A stretch of DNA of 26,855 nt, from positions 1 to 26,855 of the forward strand of contig JBAZOY010000033.1 in NCBI GenBank assembly GCA_041648505.1, in the 5' to 3' direction. The position numbers and the translations under genes are program-made. This document shows positions 7,848-16,786 of this stretch, piece by piece. Numbering within the stretch: position 1 is the first letter of the stretch; every line of letters starts with the position of its first letter. Source of the DNA: JBAZOY01 sp041648505 (GTDB lineage: Bacteria; Desulfobacterota; Syntrophia; Syntrophales; CG2-30-49-12). The notes under the pieces were generated by a model. It was not told the origin of the DNA and searched no databases. It saw only the letters and a program-made list of their open reading frames with translations.

Positions 7848-9092
7848 ATGGAAACGCCATTAATCGAATTCAAGGATGTCAGCAAACGCTTCGGAACCCG
7901 AACAATTCTTGATCGCGTTAATCTGCAGATCTATGAGGGGCAGGTCACGACGATAATCGGCCTCAGTGGTTCCGGTAAGAGTGTGCTCCTCAAACATATC
8001 ATCGGGCTCCTCAAACCCGACGAGGGGACCATTCTTTTTCGTGGTAAAGCAATTGCCGAAATGAAAAAAAAGGAGATAGCAACATCCTTAGCTCAGATAA
8101 GCTATATGTTTCAAGACAATGCGCTCTTCGATTCGATGACAGTATATGAAAATATCGCCCTCCCTCTTCGGGAAACGACGGATTTGGGCAAAGCTGAAAT
8201 CGACCGGCGGGTTATGGCCAGAATTGAACAGACAGAACTCAGCGAGGCGGCCCACAGGTACCCTTCAGAACTCTCCGGAGGCATGCAAAAGCGGGCGGCT
8301 TTGGCACGGGCCCTGGTCATCGATCCTCAAATTGTCCTCTTTGACGAACCTACTTCCGGACAGGACCCTGTCCGGAAGAATGCTATCCTGAGCATGATTG
8401 CCCAGTATCAGAGAAAATTCGGGTTTACGGCGATCATGGTCAGCCACGAGATTCCCGATGTGTACTTCATCTCCAACCGTATTCTCGCCCTTTATGATCG
8501 AAAGATAGTTTTCCAGGGCACTCCCGAGGAGCTGGAAAATTTTGACCATCCCTTTAATGATGAAGTAATCCGCAGTATAGAAGGGTTGCAGGAAGAATTA
8601 ACGGGCCTGTACTCCAAACGACAGTTCAAAGTCATGAATCATGCTCAATTGAAGCGGAGAACGCTCGGGGAAACCTATTCTGTGGCGATTTTTACGTTGG
8701 AGGACTTAGGTGAAATCGTCAAAAATTTAGGGTACGATGCGGCCCAGGAGGCCATAAAGGGCATGGGAGTATATATCGATAAACACTTCAGCGCTATCGG
8801 TGGTTTTTCCACACGACTCAGTAGCAATGAATTTGTTACGGTGCTCCCCTTTTCGGATCTGGCTGAAGCGGAGAATATTCTTAGTGATTTTGTCCGGGAT
8901 TTACAAGCTCATGGAATCCGAGATATATGGGCCGACACTCGCAAGCAGGCGGCTGCGGATGTGTGCGTCGAATTCGCCATCCTGGCCGGGATTGCCCAGG
9001 GCCAACCAATTGCAGAAATAGATTCCATCATAGATTCGGCAAAAAATCAGCAAAAGGAGATTGCCCGTCTTCGGTGCGACGGGGGGAGGTAA
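7848..9092 (+). CDS. mlaF: MlaF ATPase with extra C-terminal degenerate GGDEF-like domain
   Basis: This 414-residue protein is the ATPase that drives the Mla lipid transporter. Residues 1-245 are a normal ABC domain: Walker A GLSGSGKS at 38-45, signature LSGGMQKR near 142, Walker B and D-loop VLFDEPTSGQDP near 162-173, and the MlaF-type TIIGLSGSGKSVLLKHIIGL. Usual MlaF proteins end near 270. Here about 150 residues follow. The stretch 270-350 follows the GGDEF fold pattern: TLEDLGEIVKNLGYDAAQEA, then RLSSNEFVTVLPFSDLAEAE with SSNEF at 325-329 in place of GGDEF. The metal and substrate residues are replaced, so it should be catalytically dead. The role of this domain is unknown; regulation of the ATPase is an inference. 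No mlaB (the STAS regulator of MlaF) is seen. Confidence 0.93.
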   Translation: METPLIEFKDVSKRFGTRTILDRVNLQIYEGQVTTIIGLSGSGKSVLLKHIIGLLKPDEGTILFRGKAIAEMKKKEIATSLAQISYMFQDNALFDSMTVYENIALPLRETTDLGKAEIDRRVMARIEQTELSEAAHRYPSELSGGMQKRAALARALVIDPQIVLFDEPTSGQDPVRKNAILSMIAQYQRKFGFTAIMVSHEIPDVYFISNRILALYDRKIVFQGTPEELENFDHPFNDEVIRSIEGLQEELTGLYSKRQFKVMNHAQLKRRTLGETYSVAIFTLEDLGEIVKNLGYDAAQEAIKGMGVYIDKHFSAIGGFSTRLSSNEFVTVLPFSDLAEAENILSDFVRDLQAHGIRDIWADTRKQAAADVCVEFAILAGIAQGQPIAEIDSIIDSAKNQQKEIARLRCDGGR

Positions 9093-9095
9093 CCA

Positions 9096-9551
9096 ATGCA
9101 AAAATACACTATGGAAACAACAGTCGGTATCTTTTTCTTTATCGGATTGCTTTTAATTGGGTATATGACGGTGAAACTTGGCCATGTTTCCTTCCTCGGC
9201 GACAGCACATACCCGCTTTCCGCTCGCTTTACCTCGGTAACCGGCCTCAGAATAGGGAGTCCTGTTTACATGTATGGCATTGAGATCGGACGGGTAGAGC
9301 GACTCAGCATGGATCAAAAGGACCAGAGGGCGGCGATAGAAGTGCGGATACAACAGGGTGTACAGGTTTACGATGATGCCATCGCCTCCATCAAAACTGA
9401 AGGGCTGATTGGCGACAAGTATCTCGGAATCAACCCGGGGGGGGCAGGCGAACTCCTCGGACCTGGTGGAACCATTACGGACACTCAACCGGCTGTGGAC
9501 GTTGCAGACCTCATCGGCAAGTATGCCTTTGGAGATGTTAAGAAGGAATAG
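9096..9551 (+). CDS. mlaD: MlaD, MCE-domain periplasmic lipid-channel subunit
   Basis: This protein of 151 residues has one N-terminal membrane anchor (about 8-27, VGIFFFIGLLLIGYMTVKLG) and one MCE domain (about 36-115, YPLSARFTSVTGLRIGSPVY to SIKTEGLIGDKYLGINPGG). MlaD forms a hexameric ring in the periplasm that hands lipids between MlaFE and MlaC. The pore-forming helix region is present (VDVADLIGKYAFG). It is shorter than E. coli MlaD (183) only because the disordered tail is missing. The start is 3 bp after the mlaF stop. Confidence 0.95.
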   Translation: MQKYTMETTVGIFFFIGLLLIGYMTVKLGHVSFLGDSTYPLSARFTSVTGLRIGSPVYMYGIEIGRVERLSMDQKDQRAAIEVRIQQGVQVYDDAIASIKTEGLIGDKYLGINPGGAGELLGPGGTITDTQPAVDVADLIGKYAFGDVKKE

Positions 9552-9600
9552 TTTCAAAACAGAGGAACAACAACATGTTAACAAGATTGAGAGGTAAGGT

Positions 9601-10197
9601 ATGAAAAGACCGCTCGCGGTGTTATGTGGATTAATGTTCTTATTATTGGCACTACCCGTGCGTGCCGGTGTACCCCTGGATACAGTTAAGGTAAATGTTA
9701 ACAAAGTACTTGAGGTATTGCGTGACCCGAAGCTTAAAGCCGAGTCGGCCAAAGAGACCAAGAAGGAAAGGCTTCGTTATATTTACGATCTCATGTTCAA
9801 TAAAGTCGAGCTTTCCCGGCGAGCCCTGGCACAGAACTGGAATAATCTGAATCCCGCTCAGCGCGAGGAATTCGTCCAGCTGTTCAGGCAAGTACTGGAA
9901 AAAGCCTATATTGACAAAATACTTGCATACAGCGACGAGAAAGTTGTTTTTGATAGAGAAACTATACTCTCGGTAAATAAGGCTGAGATTCAAACGAAAA
10001 TCATCACCTCCTCAAAAGAAGTCCCTATTCTCTACCGGGTGATTTTAAAAGACGGTGAATGGAAAGTATACGATATCGTTGTCGAGAACGTGAGTTTGAT
10101 CTTGAACTACCGCACCCAGTTTAATGATATCCTGGCGAAAAATACACCCGATCAATTGCTTGAGATTCTGCGGAAAAAGGTAAAGGGACAATCATGA
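9601..10197 (+). CDS. mlaC: MlaC, periplasmic phospholipid carrier
   Basis: This protein of 198 residues has a signal peptide (MKRPLAVLCGLMFLLLALPVRA, cleavage expected after VRA). The mature part matches the Ttg2D/MlaC family: KKERLRYIYDLMFNKVELSR, NNLNPAQREEFVQLFRQVLE, and the C-terminal beta-sheet with ILKDGEWKVYDIVVENVSLI and NYRTQF. MlaC shuttles phospholipid across the periplasm between MlaA and MlaFED. It follows mlaD by 49 bp and its stop overlaps the mlaA start (ATGA), so the two are translationally coupled. Confidence 0.95.
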   Translation: MKRPLAVLCGLMFLLLALPVRAGVPLDTVKVNVNKVLEVLRDPKLKAESAKETKKERLRYIYDLMFNKVELSRRALAQNWNNLNPAQREEFVQLFRQVLEKAYIDKILAYSDEKVVFDRETILSVNKAEIQTKIITSSKEVPILYRVILKDGEWKVYDIVVENVSLILNYRTQFNDILAKNTPDQLLEILRKKVKGQS

Positions 10198-11225
10198 AAT
10201 CGTTCAAACTTTCAGTTCTGCTGTTTGTTTTCGCCATCCTGGTTTTGGGTTGTGCTCACCGTCCTTCCCCCATTTCTTCTTTTGAACCATCATCGGTATC
10301 CCCTCAGCACAACCAGGTCATCGTCGCTTCCAACTTAGATCAGATTCCGCTGAGCTCCCCGGAGATGTCGCCGAAACCCGAAGGCGAGAGGCTTGATGAC
10401 GTTTCAGCTCCCCAAGACGCTTTGGCGTCCCCGGTGATGCCGTCGAATTCCGATGATACTAGCGTCGATGACGACGATAATCTCGATTACGTTGAGGAAA
10501 ACGGTACAACGGAGAAGATCAGCATTGCCGATCCCCTGGAGCCTTTCAACCGGGCCATGTACCAATTTAACGATAAGCTCTACTTCTGGCTGCTCAAACC
10601 CGTGGCACAGGGTTATAGAAAGATCGTTCCCGAGGGCGCGCGGGTAAGTGTGCGCAATTTCTTCTCGAACCTCACCTCCCCCATTCGTATCGTAAATTGT
10701 ATGCTCCAGGCAAATTTCGGCGGTGCAGCCCGGGAACTTGGCCGCTTCACCGTTAATACTATTTTGGGTATCGGGGGACTTTTTGATCCCGCCTCAGGTA
10801 AGAACATAAATCTCCCGAAACAAGACGAAGACTTTGGTCAAACCTTAGGCGTCTATGGATTGGGGCAAGGTTTCTACATCAACTGGCCGATATTGGGTCC
10901 TTCCAGTCCTCGAGATACGGTCGGGCTTGTCGGTGATTTATTCTTGCATCCCTTCAACTACCTTGCTACCTGGGATGTCTCGGTAGGAACCAGGGCGTAC
11001 GAAAAGGTAAATGACACCTCCCTGACGATCGGTGACTATGAGTCCCTGAAAGAGGCGGCCATTGATCCCTACGTGGCGCTCCGCGACGCCTATGTTCAAT
11101 ATCGGCTGAACAAGGTCAAGGCACGGGGAGGGAAACCAGCGCCATCAGACGCCGGTGGAGCAGTATCAACAGCAACAGAGGAGGCTCCTCCATCTGTGCA
11201 TTCCGGTGAGACAACCCCTTACTAA
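10194..11225 (+). CDS. mlaA: MlaA (VacJ) outer-membrane lipoprotein
   Basis: This protein of 343 residues has a lipoprotein signal peptide with lipobox LVLGC; Cys20 would be lipidated. A low-complexity acidic and Ser/Pro-rich linker (about 21-105) follows. Next comes the MlaA domain, from DPLEPFNRAMYQFNDKLYFW through VRNFFSNLTSPIRIVN, RFTVNTILGIGGLFDPA, EDFGQTLGVYGLGQGFYINW and PILGPSSPRDTVG. MlaA removes phospholipids from the outer leaflet of the outer membrane and passes them to MlaC. In E. coli it is encoded far from the other mla genes; here it is last in the same operon. The long linker and the 50-residue Ala/Pro/Thr-rich tail make it longer than the E. coli protein (251). Confidence 0.95.
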   Translation: MKSFKLSVLLFVFAILVLGCAHRPSPISSFEPSSVSPQHNQVIVASNLDQIPLSSPEMSPKPEGERLDDVSAPQDALASPVMPSNSDDTSVDDDDNLDYVEENGTTEKISIADPLEPFNRAMYQFNDKLYFWLLKPVAQGYRKIVPEGARVSVRNFFSNLTSPIRIVNCMLQANFGGAARELGRFTVNTILGIGGLFDPASGKNINLPKQDEDFGQTLGVYGLGQGFYINWPILGPSSPRDTVGLVGDLFLHPFNYLATWDVSVGTRAYEKVNDTSLTIGDYESLKEAAIDPYVALRDAYVQYRLNKVKARGGKPAPSDAGGAVSTATEEAPPSVHSGETTPY

Positions 11226-11662
11226 CATTTGCAGGGTCTTATAGATTTCTTCCTTCGATCGAAATGACACAATCAGCAGTTTTTCAAAGTTCTTAACCGG
11301 AAGATCATGCTAAAGCCATAGGGAGCAGGTCAATCCGAAAAGAGCTTAAACAGGACGTCTAGGATATCTGCACTTCCTTTTCTATAGCCGTCGTCCTTTT
11401 TCCGATCCCGAATATCTTCTTTACGAGAAACACCGCCGACAGGATAATGACGGCAAAGCATATAGACAGCATGCTGGATTTCACGCACCATGGGCGCTGT
11501 ATCATCGAATTCTTCTTCTTAATTCCATACATTTTTTAAATAGGCGGGGCGTGCGTAAGAGAGATTACGTTAACCCTCAATTACGGTTTACTTTATGACA
11601 ACGAGTCGATTATTTATCAATCAGAACCTTTCTTCTTACTTTACAAAAATGCAAGTTCTTAT
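11226..11662. other. Intergenic region between convergent mlaA and sbcC
   Basis: The 437 bases hold no conserved gene that I recognise. There is no clear intrinsic terminator for either operon. TTCGATCGAA near 11254 is a 10-bp palindrome without a T-run. The only open frame of note is the 57-codon minus-strand frame listed separately. Confidence 0.6.
11359..11532 (-). CDS. Possible small single-span membrane protein
   Basis: A 57-residue frame opens at ATG 11532 and ends at TAG. It has a basic N-terminus (KKK at 5-7), one hydrophobic segment (about 21-38, MLSICFAVIILSAVFLV) and a basic/polar tail. That is the layout of a small bitopic membrane protein. No ribosome-binding site is visible at the first ATG, and AAGAAG ahead of an internal ATG (Met10) is weak. 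No family is recognised, and it may be a chance frame. Confidence 0.25.
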   Translation of the reverse strand: MYGIKKKNSMIQRPWCVKSSMLSICFAVIILSAVFLVKKIFGIGKRTTAIEKEVQIS

Positions 11663-14600
11663 TCAAAGCCTCCGGCAGCCGGGGCCGCTCAGGCTGCTGC
11701 GACCGCCTGCCTCGGGAATGACCTGTATCTGTGTGCCTATACGCTCCTTCAGGGCCGTGACATGGGAGATGACGCCGATGAGCTTGCCGTCCTGCCGCAG
11801 TCCCGCCAGTGTCTCCAGTGCCGTTTCCAGGGCGTCTTCGTCCAGAGTGCCGAATCCTTCATCGAGAAAAAGAGAGTCAACGCGGACATTACGGCTGGTC
11901 ATTTGAGAAAGGCCGAGCGCCAGGGCAAGGCTTACAATAAAGCTTTCACCGCCGGAGAGATTCTTCGTGGAACGGATCTCGCCGGCCTGGTAATTGTCGA
12001 TGACATTCAATTCCAGCGGTTGCGACGAGTCGCGTATGAGCAGGTAACGATCCGACATCTTCCGGAGCCGGCGGTTGGCATGCGCTGTCATCATCTCGAA
12101 TGTAATACCCTGCGCAAAGTTTCGGAATTTCTTTCCGTCGGCTGAGCCGATGAGGTGGTGCAGGTCAACCCAGCGCGCGCATTCCTTTTTCCTGGCTTCA
12201 ATTTTTTTTATGCGTTCCTGCTGGTTGCTTCTCTGCTTTTCATTGTCGGACAGGCTTTTGACAATACCGCCGATATGGAGACTGATCTCTTTCAGGTCGG
12301 CGTCAGCGGCTCTGATATTTTCCTTTAGCGTCTCAGCGGATTCATCAGTCAGGTTTTTCTCCCGTTCGGCAGCAAGGGCCACTGACTTGTCGTGACGGCG
12401 GGCTTCAATTTCCGTTTTTTCCTTGAGGAGGGCCTGCTCCTTTTCAGCAAGCAACTCCCGTTCTTCTTCACCCAGGCGTGATGAGAGGTAGTCCGGCTCA
12501 TCCGCGAATCCGGCCCCCTTAATCCGGCACTTCCACTGCTGCTCCACCTGCGTCAGTTCCTTTGCCCGGTGGTCCGTTTTAATTTGCAAGGACTCGACCT
12601 TCTCCTTCAGGGAGCTGATTTCTTTTTCAATCTGTCCATAGTCTTCGCGGGCCTTTTCCAGTGCTTTATTCGCCTGATCCACAATGGCCACCAGCCGGTT
12701 TTCCTCTTCGTCGGCGTTCTTTTCACCGAACAGCTCACGGCGTGAACCGATCAGGGCTTCATGCTCCTTTTTCAGATCGTAACGATCTTTGTGTCTCGCC
12801 GCCAGGTCTTTTTCCAGACTGTCCAGCAGTGCCCGATACTTTTCAATTTCGGCTTTCAGTTCATCAATCTGTTTCTCCTGAGCGGTTTTTTCGGCCTCCT
12901 TTGCCTGCCAGTTATTCTTGCGCCCGGTCAGGTCCTTCAATATTGTATCTAGACTATCCGGGTAAATTCGTCTGACCCCGAAAGGTTCGACATCAGCAAG
13001 GGCGGCAGTGGTTGTTTTTTCCGTCTCTTCCGCCAGAGCAGCGCAATCTTTGCTCAGCCGCTCGTGATCAAGAACGGTTGTCTCCAGGTTGTGTCTGGCC
13101 TTCTGCAAGGCTTGTCCTGCATTGTCAAAAATCTTTCTTGTTTTTTCCATGTTTGTCTGCGTCGACTTTTCCTGGCGGCCCTTCTCTTCCGCCAAGGCAA
13201 CAATCCCCGCAGTTTCGGCAATTTTCGCCTGCACGTCGGCAACTTCCTCGCGTATCCTCCCGGCGTGTTCCGACCGTGAAATCTCTATCTTCAGCCTCAG
13301 CATGGTGTCAGCGCATTGTTTTTCGTCGGCGTCAAGCGCCGCCCTCTTATCCGCCAGCTCTTTCCCTGTATGCCGTATTTCCGCTGCCGTCTGCACCAGG
13401 CCGGCTTCCAGCCTGCTCAGATGAGTGGACGACTTTCTAAATTCATCCCTTGTTTTATTGAGCTTCGCTTCCGCCTCATTCAAAACCGGAACATTCCCCC
13501 TAGCATAGGGATGCTCGGTGGCTCCGCACAGCGGACATGGCTGGCCGTCCTCCAGACGTTTTCTTTCATCTTCAAGGTCGCGGATACGGCTGAGGAGAGA
13601 CACCTGCGTTTCCAGGGTGGCAATATCTTTTTCCAGGAGGGCTTTTTGATCGGTGCAGGATTTGATCTCAGCCAAGATGCCGGTATGAGCGGTGTTTAGT
13701 GTTTCCAGGCTCGTTTTCAGGCCGGTAAGCGCCGTGGATGTCCGGTCAATCCTCTCCATGGTTTCGCCTGTCTGAACCAGAAGACGCTCGCGTTCTTTGA
13801 GGCTATCCATCTCATTGCGCCACTGGCTGATGTCGTGGCCCTGAAGGACCGCTGTTATTGCATCTGTCAGGCCCTTGAGATCGTTCTGAGTATTTTCAAA
13901 TTCACGGCGGAATTTTTCATGATCGGCCTCTCTCCCGGCGCATTCGGCAAGAGCGGATTCCTTTTTCCCGGCTGCCGTGGAAAGCTCTTCCAATGTCTTT
14001 AGACGCTTTACCTCAACAGTATGAAGCGATGCAAAGCCTCTCCCGATGGCGGTCAGATTTGTCATCAACGCAGCATCGGCGGCGTGTTTTGTCTGGTATT
14101 CACGAATCGCTATCAGGGCGGTATGCACCTTTTTTAGTCCCTGTTCGCCATTCTCGACATGACTTCGATAGCCCCTACCCTGCTTCTCGATCTCCTCGAT
14201 CGTCTTGTTCTTTTCTTTGAGTTGTTTGTTCTGCTCATCCAGACGTGTATCAAGGTCACGCACCTTTTTGATGACATCCCCTTCCGATATCCGGTCGGTT
14301 CGCGCCACATTCAGCATGGTCTCTGTGGTCTGTCTTGCGGCGAGTGCATCTGCAGCAGCCTTATCCTTTTCAGGCAGCATGGCGAGGGCGCTGTGGAGTT
14401 CCCTTGCTTCAGTTTCCTGCACCCCCCGCAAAGTATTTACCTCCCGGTAATCGCCTTCCAGGCCGAGGGCCTTGCGGGATTTTCCCAGCTTCTTTGTGTC
14501 CGGCGCAAACGCGAGTCTTCGTTCCTCAAAATCCTCCTGCTTCTTATCCAGTTCTCCCAGTTCTTTCTCCAGGGTAAGCATCCCCTCGATCCAGGTCAGG

Positions 14601-15334
14601 GCCTTACCCATTTCCTTCATTTTCGCCGCAAGTTCAGTTTCCCGGCCCTGCTTTTCTCTCAAGTCGGTCTGCAAATCCTTCTCTTCGTCTTCACTTAATA
14701 TCTGTATGCCTTTCAGTTCCGCCTGCAACAGCTCAAGTTCTCCCAGCTCTTCCGCACGGCGCTCGTGAACCTTCACTGATATCCGGCTGTAGATTTCCGT
14801 ACCCGTAATCTGCTCGAGGATGGGCGAACGCTCATTGGGTGAGGCCTGGAGAAAAACGGCGAATCCCCCCTGGGCAAGGAGCATCGAACGGGTAAATCGT
14901 CCGAAATCCATACCCGTCACCTTCTCGATAAATTCACCAACCTGGTTTATCTTCGATTCCAGAACCTTCTCTGAATCTGCATCCGTGATCTCGTGCCTTG
15001 CCTGCTGCAACTCGCCATCCGGCTTTTTATGGGCGCGGCGCTGGCTCCAGTGGCAACGGTAACGTCCCTTCCCGGTCTCGAAGGTCACCTCAGCAAAACA
15101 CTCTCCCGTCTGGCGCGACATAATCTCGTTGCTGCTTTTCGTAATCTTGCCCAGGCGGGGTGTGCTGCCGTAAAGCGCGAGACAGAGGGCGTCCATGATG
15201 GTCGTTTTTCCCGCGCCCGTAGGACCGGTAATGGCAAAGATACCGTCCGACGCATAGGCGGAGTGTGTGAAATCAACCTGCCATTCACCGGTAAGTGAAT
15301 TCAGGTTCTTGAATCGAACGCCAAGGATCCTCAT
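11663..15334 (-). CDS. sbcC: SbcC, SMC-like ATPase subunit of the SbcCD nuclease
   Basis: This 1223-residue protein is the Rad50-like partner of SbcD. Together they open and cut DNA hairpins and protein-blocked DNA ends. The N-terminal ATPase half has Walker A GPTGAGKTT at 37-45. Long coiled-coil arms flank a zinc hook, CPLC at 600-603, almost exactly mid-protein. The C-terminal half has the ABC signature NLSGGESFIVSLALALGLSQ near 1125 and Walker B/D-loop LFLDEGFGTLDEDALETAL near 1160. The length is typical (E. coli 1048). It lies 161 bp downstream of sbcD, a gap filled by a hairpin repeat. Confidence 0.96.
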   Translation of the reverse strand: MRILGVRFKNLNSLTGEWQVDFTHSAYASDGIFAITGPTGAGKTTIMDALCLALYGSTPRLGKITKSSNEIMSRQTGECFAEVTFETGKGRYRCHWSQRRAHKKPDGELQQARHEITDADSEKVLESKINQVGEFIEKVTGMDFGRFTRSMLLAQGGFAVFLQASPNERSPILEQITGTEIYSRISVKVHERRAEELGELELLQAELKGIQILSEDEEKDLQTDLREKQGRETELAAKMKEMGKALTWIEGMLTLEKELGELDKKQEDFEERRLAFAPDTKKLGKSRKALGLEGDYREVNTLRGVQETEARELHSALAMLPEKDKAAADALAARQTTETMLNVARTDRISEGDVIKKVRDLDTRLDEQNKQLKEKNKTIEEIEKQGRGYRSHVENGEQGLKKVHTALIAIREYQTKHAADAALMTNLTAIGRGFASLHTVEVKRLKTLEELSTAAGKKESALAECAGREADHEKFRREFENTQNDLKGLTDAITAVLQGHDISQWRNEMDSLKERERLLVQTGETMERIDRTSTALTGLKTSLETLNTAHTGILAEIKSCTDQKALLEKDIATLETQVSLLSRIRDLEDERKRLEDGQPCPLCGATEHPYARGNVPVLNEAEAKLNKTRDEFRKSSTHLSRLEAGLVQTAAEIRHTGKELADKRAALDADEKQCADTMLRLKIEISRSEHAGRIREEVADVQAKIAETAGIVALAEEKGRQEKSTQTNMEKTRKIFDNAGQALQKARHNLETTVLDHERLSKDCAALAEETEKTTTAALADVEPFGVRRIYPDSLDTILKDLTGRKNNWQAKEAEKTAQEKQIDELKAEIEKYRALLDSLEKDLAARHKDRYDLKKEHEALIGSRRELFGEKNADEEENRLVAIVDQANKALEKAREDYGQIEKEISSLKEKVESLQIKTDHRAKELTQVEQQWKCRIKGAGFADEPDYLSSRLGEEERELLAEKEQALLKEKTEIEARRHDKSVALAAEREKNLTDESAETLKENIRAADADLKEISLHIGGIVKSLSDNEKQRSNQQERIKKIEARKKECARWVDLHHLIGSADGKKFRNFAQGITFEMMTAHANRRLRKMSDRYLLIRDSSQPLELNVIDNYQAGEIRSTKNLSGGESFIVSLALALGLSQMTSRNVRVDSLFLDEGFGTLDEDALETALETLAGLRQDGKLIGVISHVTALKERIGTQIQVIPEAGGRSSLSGPGCRRL

Positions 15335-15384
15335 TCCCCTTCCTCCTATTACATCGCTCCAGTTCCCAAGAAACTTGTCCTTGA

Positions 15385-15484
15385 CCGGTGGGAGTGCACC
15401 CCTCCCCTCAATCCCCTCCCTCGGCGGGAGTGCACCATTCCTATTCCTTCCCCTCCCCTGGTGGGAGGGGAAGGAGGGGAGGGG
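15385..15484. repeat. Hairpin repeat between sbcD and sbcC, same family as the one in ndvB
   Basis: The direct repeat CGGYGGGAGTGCACC occurs at 15386-15400 and 15422-15436. A perfect 12-bp hairpin, CCTTCCCCTCCC, loop CTGGT, GGGAGGGGAAGG, lies at 15446-15474. The 5-base loop (CTGGT) and pyrimidine/purine arms match the second hairpin in ndvB (loop CTGGA). It sits in the 161-bp gap between two cotranscribed genes and could affect how much sbcC message survives or is translated; this is an inference. Confidence 0.75.
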
Positions 15485-15495
15485 GAAACAACACG

Positions 15496-16725
15496 CTATT
15501 CAGCCATTGCGTCCGCTTCGTTCAGGGATACAATTATTTCCCTGTAGGCGCTCAAGAGCGCCGGGCGCTGTTCCTCCGGGATTTCTTGCGCTTCCAGGCA
15601 CCGCTTGAATACATCCGTAACATCAAGGTCGTCGAGCGTTTCATCCGTATTCATCCCGCTCATGGCGCGTTCCAGCGTCCGGCTGTTCTTGACGAGAAGG
15701 ATCTCCAGGCCCGACCCGGCGACGATCTCATCCAGGCGCGTGCGCAGATCGCCGGCAATCTCATCTCCTTCATAGATGATCTCCAGCCAGGCTTGGCTTC
15801 CCCGGGACTTCAACCCATCGATATCACAGGCAATGGTTTGCCAATCTCCCCGCAGGGTCTGCAACTCTCGAAAACAGGGCACGGGAATATTGACAACACT
15901 TGGCGTCTCGTCCGAAAACTCCACGATAACCACACTCTTTTCCTGCTGACCTTCGCCAAAACCGATCGGCAGAGGAGAACCGGAATAGCGGATAAAATCC
16001 GAACCGCCCACCGTCTGCGGAATATGAAGATGCCCCAGAGCAAGATAGTCGATAAATTCAGGAAACACATCCGTGCCGACATGCAGAAGGGAACCGATAT
16101 ACAACTCGCGTACCCCGTCGCCGTCAACGGTCAGGCCGCCTGCGGTATACAGATGCCCCATGGCGATAATGGGCACAGACCTTTTCATTCGGGAGCACTT
16201 CTCCCGGGCCGCGTCATATACCATCCGGTAATGAGTCCTGATCCCTTCTATGATCTTTCTCTCCTTGTCCTCAATGCTCTCGCCGGCTTCGGCGGTGCGG
16301 ATGTCACGGTCACGGAGATAGGGAATGGCGCAGACGATCAGCCGGGGTTCATCGTCCGGCCCGGCAATCGTGATCAATTCATCCTCCGGAGATTCGGAGG
16401 CGCACCCGACGACATGGATGTTGAGAAATTTCAGGAGTTCCCGGGGGGCGTTCAAAAAAGAAGGCGAATCGTGGTTTCCCGCCGTGACCACCACATGCCG
16501 GTTTGGGGCGGCCGCCACGCGGCAAAGGAAGCGATAATACAGTTCCTGGGCATGGTTGCTGGGGGTGCTGTTGTCGAATACATCCCCCGCCACCAGCAGT
16601 AAATCGATGTCTTCACTCTCGATGAGCGCCGCCAGCCAGTTCAGAAAGGCTTCATACTCATCATATCGCTTGCGGCCATAAAGGGCGCGGCCGAGGTGCC
16701 AGTCGGAGGTGTGGAGAATCTGCAT
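15496..16725 (-). CDS. sbcD: SbcD, calcineurin-like nuclease subunit
   Basis: This 409-residue protein is the Mre11-like nuclease of the SbcCD complex. Metal-binding motifs are visible in order: HTSDWHLG (D8, H10), LLVAGDVFDN, VVVTAGNHDSPSF, and later IIAMGHLYTAGG and YLALGHLHIPQ. The C-terminal capping and SbcC-binding region follows. AAAGGA lies 6 bases before the ATG. It is upstream of and presumably cotranscribed with sbcC. The stop of the nucleotidyltransferase gene lies 61 bp upstream, in the same direction. Confidence 0.96.
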   Translation of the reverse strand: MQILHTSDWHLGRALYGRKRYDEYEAFLNWLAALIESEDIDLLLVAGDVFDNSTPSNHAQELYYRFLCRVAAAPNRHVVVTAGNHDSPSFLNAPRELLKFLNIHVVGCASESPEDELITIAGPDDEPRLIVCAIPYLRDRDIRTAEAGESIEDKERKIIEGIRTHYRMVYDAAREKCSRMKRSVPIIAMGHLYTAGGLTVDGDGVRELYIGSLLHVGTDVFPEFIDYLALGHLHIPQTVGGSDFIRYSGSPLPIGFGEGQQEKSVVIVEFSDETPSVVNIPVPCFRELQTLRGDWQTIACDIDGLKSRGSQAWLEIIYEGDEIAGDLRTRLDEIVAGSGLEILLVKNSRTLERAMSGMNTDETLDDLDVTDVFKRCLEAQEIPEEQRPALLSAYREIIVSLNEADAMAE

Positions 16726-16786
16726 GTTTGTCCTTTGGTGTTGGCAGTGCAGATAGAATTTGAAAGAATGAGAATTTTCCCCTGTG

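Noticed and set aside
11226..11340. Intrinsic terminator after mlaA
   Set aside because: Only a 10-bp palindrome (TTCGATCGAA) without a T-run is present; no GC-rich stem with trailing T residues was found.
15388..16602. Plus-strand frame of 404 codons opposite sbcD
   Set aside because: It is a shadow of sbcD; its first part is just the translated repeat (PSAGVHHS...).
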